A DNA stretch of 64,000 nt from Nemertoderma westbladi. Its lineage: Eukaryota; Xenacoelomorpha; Nemertodermatida; Nemertodermatidae. The notes beneath the pieces are model-generated. The model saw nothing but the letters and a program-made list of their open reading frames with translations. It made no database searches and had not been told where the DNA came from. Position numbers and translations under genes: made by a program. The stretch lies in NCBI GenBank assembly GCA_032718475.1, contig JAUCBJ010007243.1:88079-152078 (forward strand), in the 5' to 3' direction. Shown piece after piece: positions 33,401 to 48,400 of this stretch. How positions within the stretch are numbered: the first letter of the stretch is position 1; every line of letters starts with the position of its first letter.

Positions 33401-36400
33401 TGTATTGGACAGTCCATGTATGTTGTATTGTTCAATCCAGGTATGTTCTATTGGACAGTCCAGGTATGTTGTATTGTTCAGTCCAGGTATGTTCTATTGG
33501 ACAGTCCAGGTATGTTGTATTGGACAGTCCATGTATGTTGTATTGTTCAATCCAGGTATGTTCTATTGGACAGTCCAGGTATGTTGTATTGGACAGTCCA
33601 GGTATGTTGTATTGGACAGTCCAGGTATGTTCTATTGGACAGTCCAAGTATGTTGTATTGTTCAATCCAGGTATGTTCTATTGGACAGTCCAGGTATGTT
33701 GTATTGTTCAGTCCAGGTATGTTGTATTGGACAGTCCAGGTATGTTGTATTGTTCAGTCCAGGTATGTTGTATTGGACAATCCAGGTATGTTGTATTGTT
33801 CAGTCCAGGTATGTTGTATTGGACAGTCCATGTATGTTGTATTGTTCAATCCAGGTATGTTCTATTGGACAGTCCAAGTATGTTGTATTGTTCAATCCAG
33901 GTATGTTCTATTGGACAGTCCAGGTATGTTGTATTGTTCAATCCAGGTATGTTCTATTGGACAGTCCAAGTATGTTGTATTGTTCAATCCAGGTATGTTC
34001 TATTGGACAGTCCAGGTATGTTGTATTGTTCAATCCAGGTATGTTCTATTGGACAGTCCAGGTATGTTGTATTGTTCAGTCCAGGTATGTTGTATTGGAC
34101 AGTCCATGTATGTTGTATTGTTCAATCCAGGTATGTTCTATTGGACAGTCCAAGTATGTTGTATTGTTCAATCCAGGTATGTTCTATTGGACAGTCCAGG
34201 TATGTTGTATTGTTCAATCCAGGTATGTTCTATTGGACAGTCCAGGTATGTTGTATTGTTCAGTCCAGGTATGTTCTATTGGACAGTCCAGGTATGTTGT
34301 ATTGGACAGTCCAGGTATGTTGTATTGTTCAATCCAGGTATGTTCTATTGGACAGTCCAGGTATGTTGTATTGTTCAGTCCAGGTATGTTCTATTGGACA
34401 GTCCAGGTATGTTGTATTGGACAGTCCATGTATGTTGTATTGTTCAATCCAGGTATGTTCTATTGGACAGTCCAGGTATGTTGTATTGTTCAGTCCAGGT
34501 ATGTTCTATTGGACAGTCCAGGTATGTTGTATTGGACAGTCCATGTATGTTGTATTGTTCAATCCAGGTATGTTCTATTGGACAGTCCAGGTATGTTGTA
34601 TTGGACAGTCCAGGTATGTTCTATTGGACAGTCCAGGTATGTTGTATTGGACAGTCCATGTATGTTGTATTGTTCAATCCAGGTATGTTCTATTGGACAG
34701 TCCAGGTATGTTGTATTGTTCAGTCCAGGTATGTTCTATTGGACAGTCCAGGTATGTTGTATTGGACAGTCCAGGTATGTTGTATTGGACAATCCAGGTA
34801 TGTTCTATTGGACAGTCCATGTATGTTGTATTGTTCAATCCAGGTATGTTCTATTGGACAGTCCAGGTATGTTGTATTGGACAGTCCAGGTATGTTCTAT
34901 TGGACAGTCCAGGTATGTTGTATTGGACAGTCCATGTATGTTGTATTGTTCAATCCAGGTATGTTCTATTGGACAGTCCAGGTATGTTGTATTGTTCAGT
35001 CCAGGTATGTTCTATTGGACAGTCCAGGTATGTTGTATTGGACAGTCCAGGTATGTTGTATTGGACAATCCAGGTATGTTCTATTGGACAGTCCATGTAT
35101 GTTGTATTGTTCAATCCAGGTATGTTCTATTGGACAGTCCAGGTATGTTGTATTGGACAGTCCAGGTATGTTCTATTGGACAGTCCAGGTATGTTGTATT
35201 GGACAGTCCATGTATGTTGTATTGTTCAATCCAGGTATGTTCTATTGGACAGTCCAGGTATGTTGTATTGTTCAGTCCAGGTATGTTCTATTGGACAGTC
35301 CAGGTATGTTGTATTGTTCAATCCAGGTATGTTCTATTGGACAGTCCAGGTATGTTGTATTGGACAGTCCAGGTATGTTCTATTGGACAGTCCAGGTATG
35401 TTGTATTGGACAGTCCATGTATGTTGTATTGTTCAATCCAGGTATGTTCTATTGGACAGTCCAGGTATGTTGTATTGGACAGTCCATGTATGTTGTATTG
35501 TTCAATCCAGGTATGTTCTATTGGACAGTCCAGGTATGTTGTATTGTTCAGTCCAGGTATGTTCTATTGGACAGTCCAGGTATGTTGTATTGGACAGTCC
35601 AGGTATGTTGTATTGGACAATCCAGGTATGTTCTATTGGACAGTCCATGTATGTTGTATTGGACAGTCCAGGTATGTTCTATTGGACAGTCCAGGTATGT
35701 TGTATTGGACAGTCCAGGTATGTTCTATTGGACAGTCCAGGTATGTTGTATTGGACAGTCCATGTATGTTGTATTGTTCAATCCAGGTATGTTCTATTGG
35801 ACAGTCCAGGTATGTTGTATTGTTCAGTCCAGGTATGTTCTATTGGACAGTCCAGGTATGTTGTATTGGACAGTCCAGGTATGTTGTATTGGACAATCCA
35901 GGTATGTTCTATTGGACAGTCCATGTATGTTGTATTGTTCAATCCAGGTATGTTCTATTGGACAGTCCAGGTATGTTGTATTGGACAGTCCAGGTATGTT
36001 CTATTGGACAGTCCAGGTATGTTGTATTGGACAGTCCATGTATGTTGTATTGTTCAATCCAGGTATGTTCTATTGGACAGTCCAGGTATGTTGTATTGTT
36101 CAGTCCAGGTATGTTCTATTGGACAGTCCAGGTATGTTGTATTGTTCAGTCCAGGTATGTTCTATTGGACAGTCCAGGTATGTTGTATTGGACAGTCCAT
36201 GTATGTTGTATTGTTCAATCCAGGTATGTTCTATTGGACAGTCCAGGTATGTTGTATTGGACAGTCCAGGTATGTTCTATTGGACAGTCCAGGTATGTTG
36301 TATTGGACAGTCCATGTATGTTGTATTGTTCAATCCAGGTATGTTCTATTGGACAGTCCAGGTATGTTGTATTGTTCAGTCCAGGTATGTTCTATTGGAC

Positions 36401-39400
36401 AGTCCAGGTATGTTGTATTGGACAGTCCATGTATGTTGTATTGTTCAATCCAGGTATGTTCTATTGGACAGTCCAGGTATGTTGTATTGGACAGTCCAGG
36501 TATGTTCTATTGTTCAATCCAGGTATGTTCTATTGGACAGTCCAGGTATGTTGTATTGTTCAGTCCAGGTATGTTGTATTGGACAGTCCAGGTATGTTGT
36601 ATTGTTCAGTCCAGGTATGTTGTATTGTTCAGTCCAGGTATGTTGTATTGTTCAATCCAGGTATGTTCTATTGGACAGTCCAGGTATGTTGTATTGTTCA
36701 ATCCAGGTATGTTGTATTGTTCAGGCCAGGTATGTTGTATTGTTCAATCCAGGTATGTTCTATTGGACAGTCCAGGTATGTTGTATTGTTCAGTCCAGGT
36801 ATGTTCTATTGGACAGTCCAGGTATGTTGTATTGTTCAGTCCAGGTATGTTGTATTGGACAGTCCAGGTATGTTGTATTGTTCAGTCCAGGTATGTTGTA
36901 TTGTTCAGTCCAGGTATGTTGTATTGTTCAATCCAGGTATGTTCTATTGGACAGTCCAGGTATGTTGTATTGTTCAGTCCAGGTATGTTGTATTGGACAG
37001 TCCAGGTATGTTGTATTGTTCAGTCCAGGTATGTTGTATTGTTCAGTCCAGGTATGTTGTATTGTTCAATCCAGGTATGTTCTATTGGACAGTCCAGGTA
37101 TGTTGTATTGTTCAATCCAGGTATGTTGTATTGGACAGTCCAGGTATGTTCTATTGGACAGTCCAGGTATGTTGTATTGGACAGTCCAGGTATGTTCTAT
37201 TGGACAGTCCAGGTATGTTCTATTGGACAGTCCAGGTATGTTGTATTGTTCAGTCCAGGTATGTTGTATTGTTCAGTCCAGGTATGTTGTATTGTTCAAT
37301 CCAGGTATGTTCTATTGGACAGTCCAGGTATGTTGTATTGTTCAGTCCAGGTATGTTGTATTGGACAGTCCAGGTATGTTGTATTGTTCAGTCCAGGTAT
37401 GTTGTATTGTTCAGTCCAGGTATGTTGTATTGTTCAATCCAGGTATGTTCTATTGGACAGTCCAGGTATGTTGTATTGTTCAATCCAGGTATGTTGTATT
37501 GGACAGTCCAGGTATGTTCTATTGGACAGTCCAGGTATGTTCTATTGGACAGTCCAGGTATGTTGTATTGTTCAGGCCAGGTATGTTGTATTGTTCAATC
37601 CAGGTATGTTCTATTGGACAGTCCAGGTATGTTGTATTGTTCAGTCCAGGTATGTTCTATTGGACAGTCCAGGTATGTTGTATTGTTCAGGCCAGGTATG
37701 TTCTATTGGACAGTCCAGGTATGTTGTATTGTTCAGTCCAGGTATGTTGTATTGGACAGTCCAGGTATGTTGTATTGTTCAGTCCAGGTATGTTGTATTG
37801 GACAGTCCAGGTATGTTGTATTGGACAGTCCAGGTATGTTGTATTGGACAGTCCAGGTATGTTCTATTGTTCAATCCAGGTATGTTCTATTGGACAGTCC
37901 AGGTATGTTGTATTGGACAGTCCAGGTATGTTCTATTGGACAGTCCAGGTATGTTGTATTGGACAGTCCATGTATGTTGTATTGTTCAATCCAGGTATGT
38001 TCTATTGGACAGTCCAGGTATGTTGTATTGTTCAGTCCAGGTATGTTCTATTGGACAGTCCAGGTATGTTGTATTGGACAGTCCATGTATGTTGTATTGT
38101 TCAATCCAGGTATGTTCTATTGGACAGTCCAGGTATGTTGTATTGGACAGTCCAGGTATGTTCTATTGTTCAATCCAGGTATGTTCTATTGGACAGTCCA
38201 GGTATGTTGTATTGTTCAGTCCAGGTATGTTGTATTGGACAGTCCAGGTATGTTGTATTGTTCAGTCCAGGTATGTTGTATTGTTCAGTCCAGGTATGTT
38301 GTATTGTTCAATCCAGGTATGTTCTATTGGACAGTCCAGGTATGTTGTATTGTTCAATCCAGGTATGTTGTATTGTTCAGGCCAGGTATGTTGTATTGTT
38401 CAATCCAGGTATGTTCTATTGGACAGTCCAGGTATGTTGTATTGTTCAGTCCAGGTATGTTGTATTGTTCAATCCAGGTATGTTCTATTGGACAGTCCAG
38501 GTATGTTGTATTGTTCAGTCCAGGTATGTTGTATTGGACAGTCCAGGTATGTTGTATTGTTCAGTCCAGGTATGTTGTATTGTTCAGTCCAGGTATGTTG
38601 TATTGTTCAATCCAGGTATGTTGTATTGTTCAGGCCAGGTATGTTCTATTGGACAGTCCAGGTATGTTATATTGTTCAGTCCAGGTATGTTGTATTGTTC
38701 AATCCAGGTATGTTCTATTGGACAGTCCAGGTATGTTGTATTGTTCAGTCCAGGTATGTTGTATTGTTCAATCCAGGTATGTTCTATTGGACAGTCCAGG
38801 TATGTTGTATTGTTCAGTCCAGGTATGTTGTATTGGACAGTCCAGGTATGTTGTATTGTTCAGTCCAGGTATGTTGTATTGTTCAGTCCAGGTATGTTGT
38901 ATTGTTCAATCCAGGTATGTTCTATTGGACAGTCCAGGTATGTTGTATTGTTCAATCCAGGTATGTTGTATTGTTCAGGCCAGGTATGTTGTATTGTTCA
39001 ATCCAGGTATGTTCTATTGGACAGTCCAGGTATGTTGTATTGTTCAGTCCAGGTATGTTCTATTGGACAGTCCAGGTATGTTGTATTGTTCAGTCCAGGT
39101 ATGTTGTATTGGACAGTCCAGGTATGTTGTATTGTTCAGTCCAGGTATGTTGTATTGTTCAGTCCAGGTATGTTGTATTGTTCAATCCAGGTATGTTCTA
39201 TTGGACAGTCCAGGTATGTTGTATTGTTCAGTCCAGGTATGTTGTATTGGACAGTCCAAGTATGTTGTATTGTTCAATCCAGGTATGTTCTATTGGACAG
39301 TCCAGGTATGTTGTATTGTTCAGTCCAGGTATGTTGTATTGGACAGTCCAGGTATGTTGTATTGTTCAGTCCAGGTATGTTGTATTGTTCAGTCCAGGTA

Positions 39401-42400
39401 TGTTGTATTGTTCAATCCAGGTATGTTCTATTGGACAGTCCAGGTATGTTGTATTGTTCAGTCCAGGTATGTTGTATTGGACAGTCCAGGTATGTTGTAT
39501 TGTTCAGTCCAGGTATGTTGTATTGTTCAGTCCAGGTATGTTGTATTGTTCAATCCAGGTATGTTCTATTGGACAGTCCAGGTATGTTGTATTGTTCAAT
39601 CCAGGTATGTTGTATTGTTCAGGCCAGGTATGTTGTATTGTTCAATCCAGGTATGTTCTATTGGACAGTCCAGGTATGTTGTATTGTTCAGTCCAGGTAT
39701 GTTCTATTGGACAGTCCAGGTATGTTGTATTGTTCAGGCCAGGTATGTTCTATTGGACAGTCCAGGTATGTTCTATTGGACAGTCCAGGTATGTTGTATT
39801 GTTCAGTCCAGGTATGTTGTATTGGACAGTCCAGGTATGTTGTATTGTTCAATCCAGGTATGTTGTATTGTTCAGGCCAGGTATGTTGTATTGTTCAATC
39901 CAGGTATGTTCTATTGGACAGTCCAGGTATGTTGTATTGTTCAGTCCAGGTATGTTCTATTGGACAGTCCAGGTATGTTGTATTGTTCAGGCCAGGTATG
40001 TTCTATTGGACAGTCCAGGTATGTTCTATTGGACAGTCCAGGTATGTTGTATTGTTCAGTCCAGGTATGTTGTATTGGACAGTCCAGGTATGTTGTATTG
40101 TTCAATCCAGGTATGTTGTATTGTTCAGGCCAGGTATGTTGTATTGTTCAATCCAGGTATGTTCTATTGGACAGTCCAGGTATGTTGTATTGTTCAATCC
40201 AGGTATGTTCTATTGGACAGTCCAGGTATGTTGTATTGTTCAGTCCAGGTATGTTCTATTGGACAGTCCAGGTATGTTGTATTGTTCAATCCAGGTATGT
40301 TGTATTGTTCAGGCCAGGTATGTTGTATTGTTCAATCCAGGTATGTTATATTGGACAGTCCAGGTATGTTGTATTGTTCAATCCAGGTATGTTGTATTGT
40401 TCAGGCCAGGTATGTTGTATTGGACAATCCAGGTATGTTCTATTGGACAGTCCAGGTATGTTGTATTGTTCAGTCCAGGTATGTTGTATTGGACAGTCCA
40501 GGTATGTTGTATTGTTCAGGCCAGGTATGTTGTATTGTTCAATCCAGGTATGTTATATTGGACAGTCCAGGTATGTTGTATTGTTCAGTCCAGGTATGTT
40601 CTATTGGACAGTCCAGGTATGTTGTATTGTTCAATCCAGGTATGTTGTATTGGACAGTCCAGGTATCTTGTATTGGACAGTCCAGGTATGTTGTATTGTT
40701 CAGTCCAGGTATGTTGTATTGGACAGTCCAGGTATGTTGTATTGTTCAGGCCAGGTATGTTGTATTGGACAATCCAGGTAGGTTGTATTGTTCAGTCCAG
40801 GTATGTTGTATTGGACAATCCAGGTATGTTCTATTGGACAGTCCAGGTATGTTGTATTGTTCAGTCCAGGTATGTTGTATTGTTCAGTCCAGGTATGTTG
40901 TATTGGACAGTCCAGGTATGTTCTATTGGACAGTCCAGGTATGTTGTATTGTTCAGTCCAGGTATGTTGTATTGTTCAGTCCAGGTATGTTGTATTGGAC
41001 AGTCCAGGTATGTTGTATTGTTCAGGCCAGGTATGTTGTATTGTTCAGTCCAGGTATGTTCTATTGGACAGTCCAGGTATGTTGTATTGTTCAGTCCAGG
41101 TATGTTCTATTGGACAGTCCAGGTATGTTGTATTGTTCAGTCCAGGTATGTTCTATTGGACAGTCCAGGTATGTTGTATTGTTCAGGCCAGGTATGTTGT
41201 ATTGTTCAGTCCAGGTATGTTCTATTGGACAGTCCAGGTATGTTGTATTGTTCAATCCAGGTATGTTATATTGGACAGTCCAGGTATGTTGTATTGTTCA
41301 GTCCAGGTATGTTGTATTGGACAGTCCAGGTATGTTCTATTGGACAGTCCAGGTATGTTGTATTGTTCAGTCCAGGTATGTTGTATTGTTCAGTCCAGGT
41401 ATGTTGTATTGGACAGTCCAGGTATGTTGTATTGTTCAGGCCAGGTATGTTGTATTGTTCAGTCCAGGTATGTTCTATTGGACAGTCCAGGTATGTTGTA
41501 TTGTTCAGTCCAGGTATGTTCTATTGGACAGTCCAGGTATGTTGTATTGGACAGTCCAGGTATGTTGTATTGTTCAGTCCAGGTATGTTCTATTGGACAG
41601 TCCAGGTATGTTGTATTGTTCAGTCCAGGTATGTTGTATTGTTCAGTCCAGGTATGTTATATTGGACAGTCCAGGTATGTTGTATTGTTCAGTCCAGGTA
41701 TGTTCTATTGGACAGTCCAGGTATGTTGTATTGTTCAGTCCAGGTATGTTCTATTGGACAGTCCAGGTATGTTCTATTGGACAGTCCAGGTATGTTGTAT
41801 TGTTCAGTCCAGGTATGTTGTATTGGACAGTCCAGGTATGTTGTATTGTTCAGGCCAGGTATGTTGTATTGTTCAGTCCAGGTATGTTCTATTGGACAGT
41901 CCAGGTATGTTGTATTGTTCAGTCCAGGTATGTTGTATTGTTCAGTCCAGGTATGTTATATTGGACAGTCCAGGTATGTTGTATTGTTCAGTCCAGGTAT
42001 GTTCTATTGGACAGTCCAGGTATGTTGTATTGTTCAGTCCAGGTATGTTCTATTGGACAGTCCAGGTATGTTCTATTGGACAGTCCAGGTATGTTCTATT
42101 GGACAGTCCAGGTAGGTTGTATTGTTCAGTCCAGGTATGTTGTATTGTTCAATCCAGGTAGGTTGTATTGTTCAATCCAGGTAGGTTGTATTGTTCAGTC
42201 CAGGTATGTTCTATTGGACAGTCCAGGTATGTTCTATTGGACAGTCCAGGTATGTTCTATTGGACAGTCCAGGTAGGTTGTATTGTTCAGTCCAGGTATG
42301 TTGTATTGTTCAATCCAGGTAGGTTGTATTGTTCAGTCCAGGTATGTTCTATTGGACAGTCCAGGTATGTTCTATTGGACAGTCCAGGTAGGTTGTATTG

Positions 42401-45400
42401 TTCAGTCCAGGTATGTTGTATTGTTCAATCCAGGTAGGTTGTATTGTTCAGTCCAGGTATGTTCTATTGGACAGTCCAGGTATGTTCTATTGGACAGTCC
42501 AGGTAGGTTGTATTGTTCAGTCCAGGTATGTTCTATTGGACAGTCCAGGTATGTTCTATTGGACAGTCCAGGTAGGTTGTATTGTTCAGTCCAGGTATGT
42601 TGTATTGTTCAATCCAGGTAGGTTGTATTGTTCAGTCCAGGTATGTTCTATTGGACAGTCCAGGTATGTTCTATTGGACAGTCCAGGTATGTTCTATTGG
42701 ACAGTCCAGGTATGTTCTATTGGACAGTCCAGGTATGTTCTATTAGACAGTCCAGGTATGTTCTATTGGACAGTCCAGGTATGTTCTATTAGACAGTCCA
42801 GGTATGTTATATTGTTCAGTCCAGGTATGTTCTATTGGACAGTCCAGGTATGTTGTATTGGACAGTCCAGGTATGTTATATTGTTCAGTCCAGGTATGTT
42901 CTATTGGACAGTCCAGGTATGTTCTATTGGACAGTCCAGGTATGTTGTATTGTTCAATCCAGGTATGTTATATTGGACAGTCCAGGTATGTTGTATTGTT
43001 CAGTCCAGGTATGTTCTATTGGACAGTCCAGGTATGTTGTATTGGACAGTCCAGGTATGTTGTATTGTTCAGGCCAGGTATGTTGTATTGTTCAATCCAG
43101 GTATGTTATATTGGACAGTCCAGGTATGTTGTATTGTTCAGTCCAGGTATGTTCTATTGGACAGTCCAGGTATGTTGTATTGTTCAGTCCAGGTATGTTG
43201 TATTGTTCAGTCCAGGTATGTTCTATTGGACAGTCCAGGTATGTTGTATTGTTCAATCCAGGTATGTTATATTGGACAGTCCAGGTATGTTGTATTGTTC
43301 AGTCCAGGTATGTTCTATTGGACAGTCCAGGTATGTTGTATTGGACAGTCCAGGTATGTTGTATTGTTCAGGCCAGGTATGTTCTATTGGACAGTCCAGG
43401 TATGTTCTATTGGACAGTCCAGGTATGTTGTATTGTTCAGTCCAGGTATGTTGTATTGTTCAGGCCAGGTATGTTGTATTGTTCAATCCAGGTATGTTCT
43501 ATTGGACAGTCCAGGTATGTTCTATTGGACAGTCCAGGTATGTTGTATTGTTCAATCCAGGTATGTTCTATTGGACAGTCCAGGTATGTTCTATTGGACA
43601 GTCCAGGTATGTTCTATTGGACAGTCCAGGTATGTTGTATTGGACAGTCCAGGTATGTTGTATTGTTCAGTCCAGGTATGTTCTATTGGACAGTCCAGGT
43701 ATGTTCTATTGGACAGTCCAGGTATGTTGTATTGTTCAGTCCAGGTATGTTGTATTGTTCAGGCCAGGTATGTTGTATTGTTCAATCCAGGTATGTTCTA
43801 TTGGACAGTCCAGGTATGTTGTATTGTTCAATCCAGGTATGTTGTATTGTTCAGTCCAGGTATGTTGTATTGGACAGTCCAGGTATGTTGTATTGGACAG
43901 TCCAGGTATGTTCTATTGGACAGTCCAGGTAGGTTGTATTGTTCAGTCCATGTATGTTGTATTGGACAGTCCAGGTATCTTGTATTGGACAGTCCAGGTA
44001 TGTTGTATTGTTCAGTCCAGGTATGTTGTATTGGACAGTCCAGGTATGTTGTATTGTTCAATCCAGGTATGTTATATTGGACAGTCCAGGTATGTTGTAT
44101 TGTTCAGTCCAGGTATGTTCTATTGGACAGTCCAGGTATGTTGTATTGTTCAGTCCAGGTATGTTGTATTGTTCAGTCCAGGTATGTTCTATTGGACAGT
44201 CCAGGTATGTTGTATTGTTCAATCCAGGTATGTTATATTGGACAGTCCAGGTATGTTGTATTGTTCAGTCCAGGTATGTTCTATTGGACAGTCCAGGTAT
44301 GTTGTATTGGACAGTCCAGGTATGTTGTATTGTTCAGGCCAGGTATGTTGTATTGTTCAATCCAGGTATGTTATATTGGACAGTCCAGGTATGTTGTATT
44401 GTTCAGTCCAGGTATGTTCTATTGGACAGTCCAGGTATGTTCTATTGGACAGTCCAGGTATGTTGTATTGTTCAATCCAGGTATGTTGTATTGTTCAGTC
44501 CAGGTATGTTGTATTGGACAGTCCAGGTATGTTGTATTGGACAGTCCAGGTATGTTCTATTGGACAGTCCAGGTAGGTTGTATTGTTCAGTCCATGTATG
44601 TTGTATTGGACAGTCCAGGTATCTTGTATTGGACAGTCCAGGTATGTTGTATTGTTCAGTCCAGGTATGTTGTATTGGACAGTCCAGGTATGTTGTATTG
44701 TTCAGGCCAGGTATGTTGTATTGGACAATCCAGGTAGGTTGTATTGTTCAGTCCAGGTATGTTGTATTGGACAATCCAGGTATGTTCTATTGGACAGTCC
44801 AGGTATGTTGTATTGTTCAGTCCAGGTATGTTGTATTGGACAGTCCAGGTATGTTGTATTGTTCAGTCCAGGTATGTTGTATTGGACAGTCCAGGTATGT
44901 TGTATTGTTCAGTCCAGGTATGTTGTATTGTTCAGTCCAGGTATGTTGTATTGGACAGTCCAGGTATGTTCTATTGGACAGTCCAGGTATGTTGTATTGT
45001 TCAGTCCAGGTATGTTGTATTGTTCAGTCCAGGTATGTTGTATTGGACAGTCCAGGTATGTTGTATTGTTCAGGCCAGGTATGTTGTATTGTTCAGTCCA
45101 GGTATGTTGTATTGTTCAGTCCAGGTATGTTGTATTGGACAGTCCAGGTATGTTCTATTGGACAGTCCAGGTATGTTGTATTGTTCAGTCCAGGTATGTT
45201 GTATTGGACAGTCCAGGTATGTTGTATTGTTCAGTCCAGGTATGTTGTATTGGACAGTCCAGGTATGTTGTATTGTTCAGTCCAGGTATGTTGTATTGTT
45301 CAGTCCAGGTATGTTGTATTGGACAGTCCAGGTATGTTCTATTGGACAGTCCAGGTATGTTGTATTGTTCAGTCCAGGTATGTTGTATTGTTCAGTCCAG

Positions 45401-48400
45401 GTATCTTGTATTGGACAGTCCAGGTATGTTGTATTGGACAGTCCAGGTATGTTGTATTGTTCAGTCCAGGTATGTTGTATTGGACAGTCCAGGTATGTTG
45501 TATTGTTCAGTCCAGGTATGTTGTATTGTTCAGTCCAGGTATGTTGTATTGGACAGTCCAGGTATGTTCTATTGGACAGTCCAGGTATGTTGTATTGTTC
45601 AGTCCAGGTATGTTGTATTGTTCAGTCCAGGTATGTTGTATTGGACAGTCCAGGTATGTTGTATTGTTCAGGCCAGGTATGTTGTATTGTTCAATCCAGG
45701 TATGTTCTATTGGACAGTCCAGGTATGTTCTATTGGACAGTCCAGGTATGTTGTATTGTTCAGTCCAGGTATGTTGTATTGTTCAATCCAGGTATGTTCT
45801 ATTGGACAGTCCAGGTATGTTCTATTGGACAATCCAGGTATGTTGTATTGTTCAGTCCAGGTATGTTCTATTGGACAGTCCAGGTATGTTGTATTGTTCA
45901 ATCCAGGTATGTTCTATTGGACAGTCCAGGTATGTTCTATTGGACAGTCCAGGTATGTTGTATTGGACAGTCCAGGTATGTTGTATTGGACAGTCCAGGT
46001 ATGTTCTATTGGACAGTCCAGGTATGTTCTATTGGACAGTCCAGGTATGTTGTATTGTTCAATCCAGGTATGTTCTATTGGACAGTCCAGGTATGTTCTA
46101 TTGGACAGTCCAGGTATGTTGTATTGTTCAGGCCAGGTATGTTGTATTGTTCAATCCAGGTATGTTCTATTGGACAGTCCAGGTATGTTGTATTGTTCAG
46201 TCCAGGTATGTTGTATTGGACAGTCCAGGTATGTTGTATTGTTCAGTCCAGGTATGTTGTATTGTTCAGGCCAGGTATGTTGTATTGTTCAATCCAGGTA
46301 TGTTCTATTGGACAGTCCAGGTATGTTGTATTGGACAGTCCAGGTATGTTGTATTGTTCAGGCCAGGTATGTTGTATTGTTCAATCCAGGTATGTTATAT
46401 TGGACAGTCCAGGTATGTTGTATTGTTCAGTCCAGGTATGTTCTATTGGACAGTCCAGGTATGTTGTATTGTTCAATCCAGGTATGTTGTATTGTTCAGT
46501 CCAGGTATGTTGTATTGGACAGTCCAGGTATGTTGTATTGGACAGTCCAGGTATGTTCTATTGGACAGTCCAGGTAGGTTGTATTGTTCAGTCCATGTAT
46601 GTTGTATTGGACAGTCCAGGTATCTTGTATTGGACAGTCCAGGTATGTTGTATTGTTCAGTCCAGGTATGTTGTATTGGACAGTCCAGGTATGTTGTATT
46701 GTTCAGGCCAGGTATGTTGTATTGGACAATCCAGGTAGGTTGTATTGGACAGTCCAGGTATGTTGTATTGGACAGTCCAGGTATGTTGTATTGTTCAGTC
46801 CAGGTATGTTGTATTGGACAGTCCAGGTATGTTGTATTGTTCAGGCCAGGTATGTTGTATTGGACAATCCAGGTAGGTTGTATTGGACAGTCCAGGTATG
46901 TTGTATTGGACAGTCCAGGTATGTTGTATTGTTCAGTCCAGGTAGGTTGTATTGGACAATCCAGGTATGTTCTATTGGACAGTCCAGGTATCTTGTATTG
47001 GACAGTCCAGGTATGTTGTATTGTTCAGTCCAGGTATGTTGTATTGGACAGTCCAGGTATGTTCTATTGGACAGTCCAGGTATGTTGTATTGTTCAGTCC
47101 AGGTATGTTGTATTGGACAATCCAGGTATGTTCTATTGGACAGTCCAGGTATCTTGTATTGGACAGTCCAGGTATGTTGTATTGTTCAGTCCAGGTATGT
47201 TGTATTGGACAGTCCAGGTATGTTCTATTGGACAGTCCAGGTATGTTCTATTGGACAGTCCAGGTATGTTGTATTGTTCAGGCCAGGTATGTTGTATTGT
47301 TCAATCCAGGTATGTTCTATTGGACAGTCCAGGTATGTTGTATTGTTCAATCCAGGTATGTTGTATTGGACAGTCCAGGTATGTTCTATTGGACAGTCCA
47401 GGTATGTTCTATTGGACAGTCCAGGTATGTTGTATTGTTCAGGCCAGGTATGTTGTATTGTTCAATCCAGGTATGTTCTATTGGACAGTCCAGGTATGTT
47501 GTATTGTTCAATCCAGGTATGTTCTATTGGACAGTCCAGGTATGTTGTATTGTTCAATCCAGGTATGTTGTATTGGACAGTCCAGGTATGTTGTATTGGA
47601 CAATCCAGGTATGTTGTATTGTTCAGGCCAGGTATGTTGTATTGTTCAATCCAGGTATGTTCTATTGGACAGTCCAGGTATGTTGTATTGGACAGTCCAG
47701 GTATGTTCTATTGGACAGTCCAGGTATGTTGTATTGGACAGTCCATGTATGTTGTATTGTTCAGGCCAGGTATGTTGTATTGTTCAATCCAGGTATGTTC
47801 TATTGGACAGTCCAGGTATGTTGTATTGGACAGTCCAGGTATGTTGTATTGTTCAGTCCAGGTATGTTGTATTGGACAATCCAGGTATGTTCTATTGGAC
47901 AGTCCAGGTATCTTGTATTGGACAGTCCAGGTATGTTGTATTGTTCAGTCCAGGTATGTTGTATTGGACAGTCCAGGTATGTTCTATTGGACAGTCCAGG
48001 TATGTTCTATTGGACAGTCCAGGTATGTTGTATTGTTCAGGCCAGGTATGTTGTATTGTTCAATCCAGGTATGTTCTATTGGACAGTCCAGGTATGTTGT
48101 ATTGTTCAATCCAGGTATGTTCTATTGGACAGTCCAGGTATGTTGTATTGTTCAATCCAGGTATGTTGTATTGGACAGTCCAGGTATGTTGTATTGGACA
48201 ATCCAGGTATGTTCTATTGGACAGTCCAGGTATCTTGTATTGGACAGTCCAGGTATGTTGTATTGTTCAGTCCAGGTATGTTGTATTGGACAGTCCAGGT
48301 ATGTTGTATTGTTCAGGCCAGGTATGTTGTATTGGACAGTCCAGGTAGGTTGTATTGTTCAGTCCAGGTATGTTGTATTGGACAATCCAGGTATGTTCTA